Positions 56,586-64,000 of a stretch of DNA of 64,000 nt are shown in pieces; position 1 is the first letter of the stretch, and each line of letters begins with the position of its first letter. The position numbers were made by a program, and so were the translations under genes. The notes under the pieces are model-generated. The model worked only from the letters and a program-made list of their open reading frames with translations. It was not told the DNA's origin and searched no databases. The stretch covers positions 1 to 64,000 of the forward strand of contig CAIOLO010000019.1 in assembly GCA_903859155.1 (NCBI GenBank). Direction: 5' to 3'. The DNA comes from an uncultured beta proteobacterium (lineage in GTDB: Bacteria; Pseudomonadota; Gammaproteobacteria; Burkholderiales; SG8-39).

Positions 56586-58757
56586 CTAAGGGCTGACGCG
56601 CTTGGCCAGGATTATCCGCGCGTCAACCGCGATGCCGCCATCGTCGTCCGGAAGAAACGGGTTCAGGTCAACCTGTTCGACCAGAGGTTGCTCCTCGAAC
56701 AGCCGGCCCAGTGATACCAGCGCGGCGGCGATGGCATCGACGTTCAGTTTCTTTCTGCCGCGCGTACCCTCGAGCAGCGCGGTGGGCAGTGTTTCGCGAA
56801 TCAGGGCCGCGGCATCGTTGATCGCCAGCGGCGCCAGGCGGAAGTTGACGCGTTTGAGGACCTCGATGTAGATGCCACCGAGGCCGAACATGATGGCCGG
56901 CCCGAACAGCTTGTCGCGCAATCCGCCCAGCACCAGTTCTGTCGTGGGCGGCAGCATCTTCTGCACCAGCACATTCGGCCGGGTAATCTGCGGCGCGGCC
57001 TTGCGTATGTTTTCGACGAGCCTGCCCCAGGAATGCTCCAGAACGCTGTCGGAGATGACCCCGAGCATCACGCCGCCCATATCGGTCTTGTGCAGAATTT
57101 CGGCCGACACGACCTTGAGAACGACCGGGTATCCGATCTCGTTGGCGGCGCTTTTGGCGGCCTCGAGCGCATCCACCATCCTGAAGGGCGGCACGCGGAT
57201 GCCATATTGCTTGCAGACTTCATAGGCCTCGGGCTCGAGCAGGCTGATGCGTCCCTGGTCGGCTGCCGTGGCGATGATCTTGGCCGTGGGGCCACGGGTT
57301 GGCGTGGATGTATCCGCGGTCGACTTTGCCGCCTGGGCCGCAGCCGATTTCCTTGCCGATCCGTAGGCCGCGAGGTTGGCCGCGACCTTGGCCACCATGT
57401 CCGGAAAATCAAAGGTCGGCAGTCCCGCATCTTCAAGCGGGTCGCGCAGCTTGTCGGCGAAGTCGCCGAAGGTCACCACATTGAGCAGCGGCTTTTTGAG
57501 GGCACCCTGGGATTCGTAGGCGCTGATGATCTCCTTGGCGAGCAGCGGCTGGTCAAGAAATGCGCTCGGTGCCAGTATCTGGATTACGGTGTCGACGTTG
57601 TCGTCCTTGAACAGCAGGCGCAGCACCTGGTTGTGCAGTGTTTCCCAATGTGCGGCGGTCAGGTCGACGTAGCCGGGAGGGTGGCCGATGTTCGCCGACG
57701 GAGAGAGAATCTTCTTCAATTCGTCGTGGGTTTGCGGAGCCAGCTGCGCCATGGTCAGGCCCGGAAGGGTGGAAATTTCGTCGATGCACATGGTGCCCGG
57801 GCCGCCCATGTGGGTCAGCACGCTGACACGGTTTCCCCGGGGAATCGGTTGCTTGGCGAATGCCCGCAGCGTTTCGTAGAAATCCGCGACGGATTTGGCG
57901 CGAAACAGGCCGGCCTGCCGGCAGGCGCCATCGTAGATGTTGTCGGCCCCGGCCACCGATCCGGTGTGTGACAACGCCGCCGTCGATCCCATCTCGCTTC
58001 TGCCGCTCTTGAGGATCACGATGGGCTTGGCCAGCGCGACGTCGCGGGCGACCGCGAAAAATTCCCTCGGGTCGGCGAGGCCTTCCAGGTAGATGCCGAT
58101 AACCCGTGTCGAGTCATCGGTCTTCAAAAAAGTGAGCAGTTCGGACATCTGCACATCGGCCGAGTTGCCGATGGAGAGGTATTTGTTGAGTCCCAGCCTG
58201 CCTTTGGTGCCCGAACCGAGCAGCAACGAGTTCCCGAATGCGCCACTTTGGGTGAGAACGCTGATACCTCCGCGCGGATAGGTGGGAATGTCGAAATTCG
58301 TGTTGAGTCCGCTCACCGTATCCATGACACCCAGGCAGTTCGGCCCGACCAGCCGGATCGAGGCTGAGCGCAGCGTTTCCACCAGATCGTGCTCGCGTGC
58401 TTTGGCTTCGCTGGTGTTCAGTTCTCCGAAACCCGCGGACATGCACACCACCGCCGAGACATCGTTGAGGCGCCGTTTTCTTTCGGCGAGTTCTTTGGCG
58501 ACCGCCACCGTGTAATCAGCGGCCACCAGCAGCACGCACAGATCCAGGGGGGCGGGAATGTCCAGCACGCTTTTGAAGCATGGCAGCCCGAGAATCGAAT
58601 CCTCGCGCGGGTTGATCGGATATACCTTCCCCTTGTAGCCGAAGGAAGCCATGTTGCGCAGGGCTATGTTGCCGGGCTTCTTGGGGTCCGTGGATGCACC
58701 GACCACCGCGACGCTTCGCGGGTTGAAAAATGTGCTGAGGCTGGAGGCGTTCTGCAT
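56586..58757 (-). CDS. ADP-forming acyl-CoA synthetase (acetate-CoA ligase family)
   Basis: Predicted 723-residue single-chain NDP-forming ligase. The CoA-binding domain opens FNPRSVAVVGASTDPKKPGN; the ligase domain holds the phospho-histidine in AALSHTGSVAG; the C-terminal ATP-grasp part has GYPVVLKVVSAEILHKTDMG and VDLNPFLPDD. The reaction is reversible: acid + CoA + ATP to acyl-CoA + ADP + Pi, so it can also gain ATP from acyl-CoA. A low-complexity Ala/Thr linker (about 475-500) joins the halves. It is divergent from a Bug gene across 359 bp. The substrate is unknown. Confidence 0.88.
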   Translation of the reverse strand: MQNASSLSTFFNPRSVAVVGASTDPKKPGNIALRNMASFGYKGKVYPINPREDSILGLPCFKSVLDIPAPLDLCVLLVAADYTVAVAKELAERKRRLNDVSAVVCMSAGFGELNTSEAKAREHDLVETLRSASIRLVGPNCLGVMDTVSGLNTNFDIPTYPRGGISVLTQSGAFGNSLLLGSGTKGRLGLNKYLSIGNSADVQMSELLTFLKTDDSTRVIGIYLEGLADPREFFAVARDVALAKPIVILKSGRSEMGSTAALSHTGSVAGADNIYDGACRQAGLFRAKSVADFYETLRAFAKQPIPRGNRVSVLTHMGGPGTMCIDEISTLPGLTMAQLAPQTHDELKKILSPSANIGHPPGYVDLTAAHWETLHNQVLRLLFKDDNVDTVIQILAPSAFLDQPLLAKEIISAYESQGALKKPLLNVVTFGDFADKLRDPLEDAGLPTFDFPDMVAKVAANLAAYGSARKSAAAQAAKSTADTSTPTRGPTAKIIATAADQGRISLLEPEAYEVCKQYGIRVPPFRMVDALEAAKSAANEIGYPVVLKVVSAEILHKTDMGGVMLGVISDSVLEHSWGRLVENIRKAAPQITRPNVLVQKMLPPTTELVLGGLRDKLFGPAIMFGLGGIYIEVLKRVNFRLAPLAINDAAALIRETLPTALLEGTRGRKKLNVDAIAAALVSLGRLFEEQPLVEQVDLNPFLPDDDGGIAVDARIILAKRVSP

Positions 58758-59116
58758 GCTTTTCCCTGGTGTGAACTGACTGCGGTGCCTGCCGAATGCG
58801 GGGCGGCGGGTCAGTATAGGTAAGCAGCAATGACGGGATTTTGGGCTAGATCAAGGAAATTCCAATTCGCCGCTGATCCGAGGTTCGCCATGCCCAGGCA
58901 ATACAGGTTTCCTGTATTTCTCGAACGGCCCAGCGCGACGCCGATGCTCAAATGGACCCCGATCGTCAAGGCGGCGGGACTGAAGCCGGATCAGGCTGCC
59001 GGGTCATGGCGGTTGCGGGAGTCAATTCATGGCGATCGATGGCGATCGCCGCTGTTGCGGCGGCGGGGCACTTGCCCCTACACTGTTCCCGACCCATTCG
59101 ATCTGGAGCAACCGCG
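58758..59116. other. Divergent regulatory region with a 19-nt palindrome
   Basis: About 360 bp between the synthetase and Bug genes, with no credible gene. It contains the palindrome at 58900-58918 and, at 58841-58854, TTGGG-CTAG-ATCAA, a degenerate FNR-like site with two mismatches. Confidence 0.55.
58900..58918. promoter_or_regulatory. Perfect inverted repeat, candidate operator
   Basis: AATACAGG-TTT-CCTGTATT has 8-bp arms and a 3-nt centre, the size expected for a GntR- or LysR-type dimer site. It lies between divergent genes, 143 bp from the synthetase start and 199 bp from the Bug start. No regulator gene is adjacent. Confidence 0.5.
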
Positions 59117-60106
59117 ATGATTTCAGCGAACTTGTTTTCCTTGAGAACGATCCTTGGCTTTCTGGCGGGGCTGGCGCTGCTGTCGGCTCCCTTGCACCAG
59201 GGTTTTGCGCAGTCTTATCCCAAGGGCGCGATCACGCTGGTCATTTCTCAGGCCACGGGGGATGCGACCGACATCGCCGGGCGCGCGATGGCAGAGGAAC
59301 TCTCGAAGCTTCTCAGGGTGTCTGTGGTGCCGATAAACCGGGCTGGAGCCGGCGGGGCGGTGGGTACCGAAAGCGTGGTCAAGGCGCCCAAGGACGGCCA
59401 GACGATCCTGCTCGCGAACAACGCATCGCTCACCTACCGGCGCGTGCTCGAGCCGGAGAATGTCAGTTACGATCCCGCCAGGGATTTGACCCCGCTGGGG
59501 GTTTCGACCCGCATCCCGAGCATTGTCGCGGTGCGCGGCGATGCGCCGTTCAAGACGCTCGGCGAAGCGCTGGCGTATTCGAAGGCCAACCCAGGCATGC
59601 TGCGCGTGGGCACCGTTGGTGCCGGATCGGTGGGCGACTTCACCGTGCAGATGATCAATACGCTCACCGGCGCGAATTTCATCATGGTGCCTTTCAAGGG
59701 AGCGGCGCCCGGCGTCGCCGCCCTGCTCGGCGGACATGTGGAGGGCGTGGCAGTGGCCCTTGGTGCGATCGCGGGCCAACTCAAGAGCGGCGCTTTGAGG
59801 GGCATCGCCATTTCGACCCGCTTTCCGGACTTTCCGGCGGTTCCCACCATGTTCGAGATGGGGCATGCGCAAAACATCCCCGGGGTCTGGTTCGCTTTTT
59901 TCGCCCCCGCCGCGATTTCGCCCGAGGTCAACTACACGCTGGTGAGCGCCCTCGAGCGCGTGATCAAGGATCCGGCTATTGCCGCCAAACTGCTGACACT
60001 CGGGATGGTGCAGGACTATGGGTCGCCGGAGAAGCTTCTCGCCGAACTGCGCGACGAACATCTGGCCGTGGAGCAGCTTGCCAGGCGCGCGGGGCTGGTG
60101 AAGTAA
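59117..60106 (+). CDS. Bug/TctC-family periplasmic solute-binding protein
   Basis: Predicted 329-residue exported Bug protein. Signal peptide (LRTILGFLAGLALLSAPLHQ) ends GFAQ, then SYPKGAITLVISQATGDATD, INRAGAGGAVGTESVVKAPK and VPFKGAAPGVAALLGGHVEG. TGGAG lies before the ATG at 59117; the upstream open frame lacks a signal. The ligand pocket start (ATGDATD in place of the usual PGG) is divergent, as in the first Bug of this window (ETGGPTE). It is divergent from the ADP-forming synthetase and may import its acid (inference). Confidence 0.87.
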   Translation: MISANLFSLRTILGFLAGLALLSAPLHQGFAQSYPKGAITLVISQATGDATDIAGRAMAEELSKLLRVSVVPINRAGAGGAVGTESVVKAPKDGQTILLANNASLTYRRVLEPENVSYDPARDLTPLGVSTRIPSIVAVRGDAPFKTLGEALAYSKANPGMLRVGTVGAGSVGDFTVQMINTLTGANFIMVPFKGAAPGVAALLGGHVEGVAVALGAIAGQLKSGALRGIAISTRFPDFPAVPTMFEMGHAQNIPGVWFAFFAPAAISPEVNYTLVSALERVIKDPAIAAKLLTLGMVQDYGSPEKLLAELRDEHLAVEQLARRAGLVK

Positions 60107-60262
60107 GTCAGGTTCCCGGATTGATTTGCTTACTATGTCGCCGACTTGCAAGCCGCTCGAAAACCGCGGTCGCAATCAGATGCAACTGATTGCCTCCGGG
60201 CTCGACAAGTCCGCCTGCGCAGGCGAGCGCGAACCCGCGCATCTGATGCGAGAACACCTGTC

Positions 60263-60892
60263 ATGAAGCGCCTGCTCGTCGCCAACGCCAAGGGGGGCAG
60301 CGGCAAGTCCACGCTCGCCACCAATCTTGCCGGGATGTTCGCGGCCAGGCGCCTGCGCGTCGTGCTGGCCGACATGGACCGTCAGCAATCGGCCGCGCGC
60401 TGGCTGGCGCGGCGTCCGGCAGGCTTTCCCGCGATCCATGGCTGGCTGCCGGATTCGGATCGCGATGCGCTCAAGGCATACGATCCGCAGTGGGTGGTCT
60501 ACGATTCCCCCGCAGGACTGCACGGCAACAAGCTGGAAGAACTCATCAAGCGCGCCGACCTGGTGCTGGTGCCGGTGGTGCCTTCGGTGCTCGACATGGA
60601 TGCATCGGTCGACTTCATCGAAGCGCTCGCGGCGCAAAAGGCGGTCAGGCGCGGCGATAGCAGCATTGCATTGGTGGCCAATCGCGTCGCCCCGCAGACG
60701 CTGGCTGCGCGCGAACTGGAGAATTTTCTCGCGGCCTGGGACCTGCCGGTACTGACCCAGCTGCATGACGCGCAGGTGTATGTGCAGTGCGCGGCCAGCG
60801 GCGCCAGTCTCTTCGACCTGCCGCGTTCACGCGCGGCGCCCGAGATCGAGCGCTGGGATCCGCTCCAGCACTGGATTGCGCAGCACCTTTGA
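60263..60892 (+). CDS. Orphan ParA-family ATPase
   Basis: Predicted 209-residue MinD/ParA-type P-loop ATPase. The deviant Walker A is ANAKGGSGKSTLATNLAG, with ADMDRQQSAARWL (switch I) and WVVYDSPAGLHG (Walker B region). No parB or parS is nearby, so chromosome or plasmid partition is not indicated; orphan ParA proteins position various complexes. ATG at 60263; the frame is open upstream from 60146 but is not conserved. It follows the Bug gene by 156 bp and is convergent with the second bicupin gene. Confidence 0.83.
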   Translation: MKRLLVANAKGGSGKSTLATNLAGMFAARRLRVVLADMDRQQSAARWLARRPAGFPAIHGWLPDSDRDALKAYDPQWVVYDSPAGLHGNKLEELIKRADLVLVPVVPSVLDMDASVDFIEALAAQKAVRRGDSSIALVANRVAPQTLAARELENFLAAWDLPVLTQLHDAQVYVQCAASGASLFDLPRSRAAPEIERWDPLQHWIAQHL

Positions 60893-61109
60893 GCGCACGC
60901 AACGCTGTAAGATCGCGCCGTTATCGAGGCAGCACCATTGCCGATGGGGAATCCCATTAACGGAATTTAAAATAACCAGAAACGTCCGTCAACGCTATAT
61001 TCTGTCGGTAGAATTATCATGATGTTGTTTTATTGGCGCGCCGCTCAAGGGGCCGGTGGGTGCTGGCGGAACTTCCTGTCCATGCGGCCCTTCGCGCCAC
61101 GCGCTTCGG

Positions 61110-62282
61110 TCAGGGCGCGTATTTGCCGTCATGCGAGGCCACCGACACGATTGCCGGTTTGTCGGAGCGGTTGCTCCATGCATGATTGGTGCCGCGCTGG
61201 ACCACGATGTCGCCGGCCTCGAGACTGACTTCCTGCGTATCGAGCACCAGAGTGATTTTGCCTTCCAGCACCACGCAGATGTCCAGCGAGCGAACCTTCT
61301 GCATATACGGATGCGGCGCCTGCGGCGACCAGGTCGATGCGCCGGGCGAACCCATGGCCCTGAAGTAGGCCTCCACTTCAGCTTTTCCCACCTTGCCCTG
61401 CCAGGTTTTGTCGGGCGGAAAGTTGTAGACGCGCAGCACCGAACCCTTGGGCGGCGGCTCGATGGTGTGTGGCAGGTGCAGTGTTTCGCAGACGATCTTC
61501 GCGGGCGTCGAATCGGTCACCCACAGGCGTGACACCATGAATCCCGGCCGCGCCGGGTCGCTGCGGATGTCGGGGGCGGGGCCGTCGCAGAGGCGTATGC
61601 CCTTGCAGGCTTCGCGATCGATGGTCACCAGCCGCCGTGCCGGCTTGGCGCCGGGAGGCAGGGCGCGACCGTCGTATTGCATCACCGGGTCGTTGCCCTG
61701 TGCGAGGCCAGACGGCCCGTCGACGAATTCCGCGTCGAACATGTCGTACATCATGGTCGAGACATCGCCCTCGCGCACCCACTGATGCCACGCGCCCACC
61801 TGCACCACGATGTCGCCGGGCCTGATGGTGTATTGGCCGTCGTCCAGACCAAGGTCGCGGCTGCCCTGGATTTCGATGGCGTAGTCGATCGACTGGGTCT
61901 TGTGCATGTCGGTGGTGTAGGCGTTGCGCCCGCCGCGATCCCAGGTGCGGCCCGAGGGCAGGGGTTTGGGCGCGTGCCGGGGAACCGCATGGGTGTCCTT
62001 GGCCGGGTCGTAGTTCGCCGGCTTGCCGACGCTGCGTATGGTGCGCACGTGGCCGCCGCCAGGCGGGCAGGGAAATTCATAGGGGATGAAGCTGTCGTCA
62101 GCGTCGCCGCTCAAGGGAGCGGGCATTTCCTTCCACACCCAGATGTCCGAGAGCAGGCTGGGATTGTCGGGGTCCATCCGGCGACTGTTCGGCGCGGGGC
62201 CGTCCCATACGACCCTGGAGCGTCCCTGTGCGTCGATGCCGGTGACGACGCGCCTCAATGCCGGTGCATCACTTGTTGCCAC
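61110..62282 (-). CDS. Bicupin-domain protein
   Basis: Predicted 390-residue protein with repeated cupin features: DYAIEIQGSRDLGLDDGQYT and RPGDIVVQVGAWHQWV in the first half, LDICVVLEGKITLVLDTQEV and EAGDIVVQRGTNHAWSN in the second, the GDIVVQ.G..H.W pattern being shared. Such proteins may be dioxygenases or small-molecule binding proteins; no catalytic set is certain. The GTG at 62282 is preferred to the TTG at 62309 because AAGGAG lies five bases upstream. It follows the ThDP enzyme gene by 123 bp on the same strand. Confidence 0.75.
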   Translation of the reverse strand: MATSDAPALRRVVTGIDAQGRSRVVWDGPAPNSRRMDPDNPSLLSDIWVWKEMPAPLSGDADDSFIPYEFPCPPGGGHVRTIRSVGKPANYDPAKDTHAVPRHAPKPLPSGRTWDRGGRNAYTTDMHKTQSIDYAIEIQGSRDLGLDDGQYTIRPGDIVVQVGAWHQWVREGDVSTMMYDMFDAEFVDGPSGLAQGNDPVMQYDGRALPPGAKPARRLVTIDREACKGIRLCDGPAPDIRSDPARPGFMVSRLWVTDSTPAKIVCETLHLPHTIEPPPKGSVLRVYNFPPDKTWQGKVGKAEVEAYFRAMGSPGASTWSPQAPHPYMQKVRSLDICVVLEGKITLVLDTQEVSLEAGDIVVQRGTNHAWSNRSDKPAIVSVASHDGKYAP

Positions 62283-62405
62283 GTTCACTCCTTCGAATCG
62301 ATTCGACAAGGGGGACGAAACACTCGAAGCATCCCCGGAATAGCAGACGATGTGCTGGAGATGCCCATTGCGCGGGAACCTCCAGCCAATTGGCGGGCGT
62401 TGCCG

Positions 62406-64000
62406 TTATTTCTTCGCGCCTTCCCATTTCGAATGCAGGCTGCCCGCTGCGCGGCTGGTGATCACTTCGAGCACATAGAAGGAGCCGCCCTTTACTTCCG
62501 CGATGGCGGTTTTCAAGGCTTCACGCAGTTCCGCAGGATTTTCCACCCGCGCCGATTTTGCACCGAGAGCACGCGCCACCAGGTGCGGGACCACGCCGTT
62601 GCCTTTGAAGCGTGTCTTCGCAAGATGGGGGCTGATGCCGGCATCGGTGGCCGGTATGGCACGGTTGTTCTTGACCACCAGCAGCACCGCCACCTCTGAG
62701 CGGATGGCGGTTTCGATGTCGATGGCGGTCTCCGCAAACGCTTCCTCGCCGATGACGCTCACCACGGTTTTTTCGGGCGCCGCCTTTTTCGCGCCGATGG
62801 CCGCGCCTATCGACCAGCCCATGGCGCTTTGCACGCCAAAGCCCAGGAACGAGCGGGGCTTGGTGGCGATGTAATGCTGGCAGGTGGTGCCGCGCACCGA
62901 ACCGGCATCGTGCAGCACGATGCTCTCGTCGGGATTCAGTGCCTGCGTCAGCTCATAGGTCACGCGGTAGGGGTTGATCGGCGTGCTGTCGGCATGAAGC
63001 AGGGGAGTGGATATCTCAACCCAGCGTGCGCGCAGGCCCGCGAGTTCTTCGATTCGCGCTTTTACCGGCGCGAGGCGCTCTTTGCCCAGACGCGCGCGCG
63101 CCGCGTCGATCAGCTGGCGCAGCACCACCGAAGCATCGCCGCAGATGCCCACATCGGCGATCTGCTCCTTGTGCAATTCGTCAGCGTCCACGTCCACCTG
63201 AATATGTTTGGCACCCTTGGGCAGGGCCTCGGTGGTGGCATGCTGCTTGAAGCCCGCGCCCACGGTAAGCACCACATCGGCGTTGGAAGCGGTAATGGTG
63301 GCGGCGAGCGAACTGTAGACCGCGCGGCTGAAACCGCCGATGCCCAGCGACAGCGCATGGTTTTCGGGGAAGGCGCTTTTGCCGTTCAGCGTGGTCGCCA
63401 CCGGCAGGGTGAGCAGTTCTGCGAGTTCCAGCAGTTCGGCGCTCGCCTGGCTGCCGAGAACGCCCGAGCCGACGTACACATAGGGGTGCTTGGCGTTGCC
63501 GAGCATATCGATCGCCGCCTGCACCGCCGCCGGGTCGCCGCCTGAACGAATGCGCGGACGCGAACTCACCGGCTCATAGTGAAAATTCTCGATGGGCATC
63601 GAGGTCACGTCGTAGGGCACGCCGATCACCACCGGTCCCGGGCGTCCGGAGCGCAGCTTCACGTAGGCGCGGCGAATGATATCGGCCACCTGGGAAGGGT
63701 CTTCGATCATCGCCACCCATTTGCTCACCGGGCCGAACACCTCGGCCAGCGGAATCTCCTTGGTCTGACGCCGCGGCGAGGAATAGCGGTTGTTGTGGCC
63801 GGCGAAGAACAGCACCGGTGTCGAGTCGCCCCAGCTGTTGACCCATCCACCCAGAAGATTGGTGGCGGCCGGGCCTGCGTCGGTAAAGACAATGCCGGGG
63901 TTGCCGGTGACACGCGCGTAGCCGTCGCAGATGTCCACGGCGACGCGCTCCTGGCGCACGTAGATCATCGACATGTTGGGATTCATCGACAGTGCGTCGG
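62406..64000 (-). CDS. ThDP-dependent enzyme, acetolactate synthase/decarboxylase-like (partial)
   Basis: At least 530 residues of a ThDP enzyme that runs off the right edge; the frame continues through 64000, so the N-terminus is missing. VRQERVAVDICDGYARVTGN holds the catalytic Glu region, TDAGPAATNLLGGWVNSWGD follows, and the central domain and C-terminal ThDP domain (VLHDAGSVRGTTC, MGWSIGAAIGAKK) are present. The Mg-binding GDG...NN motif reads GEEAFAETAIDIETAIRSEV through VVKNN, with Glu-Glu for Asp-Gly. It could be a 2-oxoacid decarboxylase or carboligase rather than a biosynthetic synthase. It probably forms an operon with the bicupin gene. Confidence 0.82.
   Translation of the reverse strand, partial: DALSMNPNMSMIYVRQERVAVDICDGYARVTGNPGIVFTDAGPAATNLLGGWVNSWGDSTPVLFFAGHNNRYSSPRRQTKEIPLAEVFGPVSKWVAMIEDPSQVADIIRRAYVKLRSGRPGPVVIGVPYDVTSMPIENFHYEPVSSRPRIRSGGDPAAVQAAIDMLGNAKHPYVYVGSGVLGSQASAELLELAELLTLPVATTLNGKSAFPENHALSLGIGGFSRAVYSSLAATITASNADVVLTVGAGFKQHATTEALPKGAKHIQVDVDADELHKEQIADVGICGDASVVLRQLIDAARARLGKERLAPVKARIEELAGLRARWVEISTPLLHADSTPINPYRVTYELTQALNPDESIVLHDAGSVRGTTCQHYIATKPRSFLGFGVQSAMGWSIGAAIGAKKAAPEKTVVSVIGEEAFAETAIDIETAIRSEVAVLLVVKNNRAIPATDAGISPHLAKTRFKGNGVVPHLVARALGAKSARVENPAELREALKTAIAEVKGGSFYVLEVITSRAAGSLHSKWEGAKK

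Overview
The window is GC-rich DNA of a betaproteobacterium, most likely Burkholderiales. The evidence is the conserved block mltD, gloB, methyltransferase, rnhA, dnaQ and eight genes for Bug-type (TctC) periplasmic solute-binding proteins, a family strongly expanded in that order. No tRNA, rRNA or CRISPR was seen. All calls come from reading the sequence; no database search was possible.

Layout. 0-2 kb: a membrane diguanylate cyclase. 2-10.2 kb: two acyl-CoA modules on the minus strand (enoyl-CoA hydratase, acyl-CoA synthetase, Bug; and acyl-CoA dehydrogenase, enoyl-CoA hydratase), with a lone receiver protein beside the C-terminal stub of a deleted histidine kinase. 10.2-18.7 kb: mostly housekeeping genes (mltD, gloB, methyltransferase, rnhA, dnaQ, aroG). 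18.7-34.7 kb: an aryl-acid module with a DpgC-like crotonase, an amidohydrolase, the overlapping run iorA, iorB-ferredoxin, korA, korB, korC, and a divergent branched-chain-type ABC importer ending in paaK, followed by a toxin-antitoxin pair and a PaaI thioesterase. 34.7-40.7 kb: an IclR regulator, a riboflavin-kinase-like/HAD fusion and a UroD-like protein, divergent from a small 2x[4Fe-4S] protein and a molybdenum/tungsten oxidoreductase. 41-56.5 kb: a same-strand run of ten genes (Bug, UbiD decarboxylase, HyuB, E1 alpha, E1 beta, HyuA, Bug, Bug, bicupin, Bug) plus a CocE-type hydrolase. 56.6-64 kb: an ADP-forming acyl-CoA synthetase, a Bug protein, an orphan ParA, a second bicupin and a truncated ThDP enzyme.

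The most notable observations are these. (1) A roughly 25-codon repeat occurs as a tandem dimer between two genes at two separate loci, acyl-CoA dehydrogenase/enoyl-CoA hydratase and livH/livM. At both loci it forms an open 49-52 codon micro-ORF that starts at the upstream stop codon; at one locus it also overlaps the next start codon. (2) Perfect FNR/ANR-type boxes (TTGAT-N4-ATCAA) lie in front of three catabolic blocks: ior-kor/liv, Mo-enzyme/IclR, and Bug-UbiD. This suggests one anoxia-responsive regulon for aromatic or aryl-acid metabolism. (3) The UbiD/HyuB/E1/HyuA run is a gene combination I cannot match to a described pathway. (4) A bacterial CTP-dependent riboflavin-kinase-like (DUF120) domain is fused to a HAD phosphatase.

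Working model (inference): organic acids are captured by Bug and Liv binding proteins, activated by several CoA ligases or oxidatively decarboxylated by ferredoxin-dependent 2-oxoacid oxidoreductases, and processed by beta-oxidation-like enzymes, a Mo/W enzyme and a prenylated-FMN decarboxylase under low oxygen.
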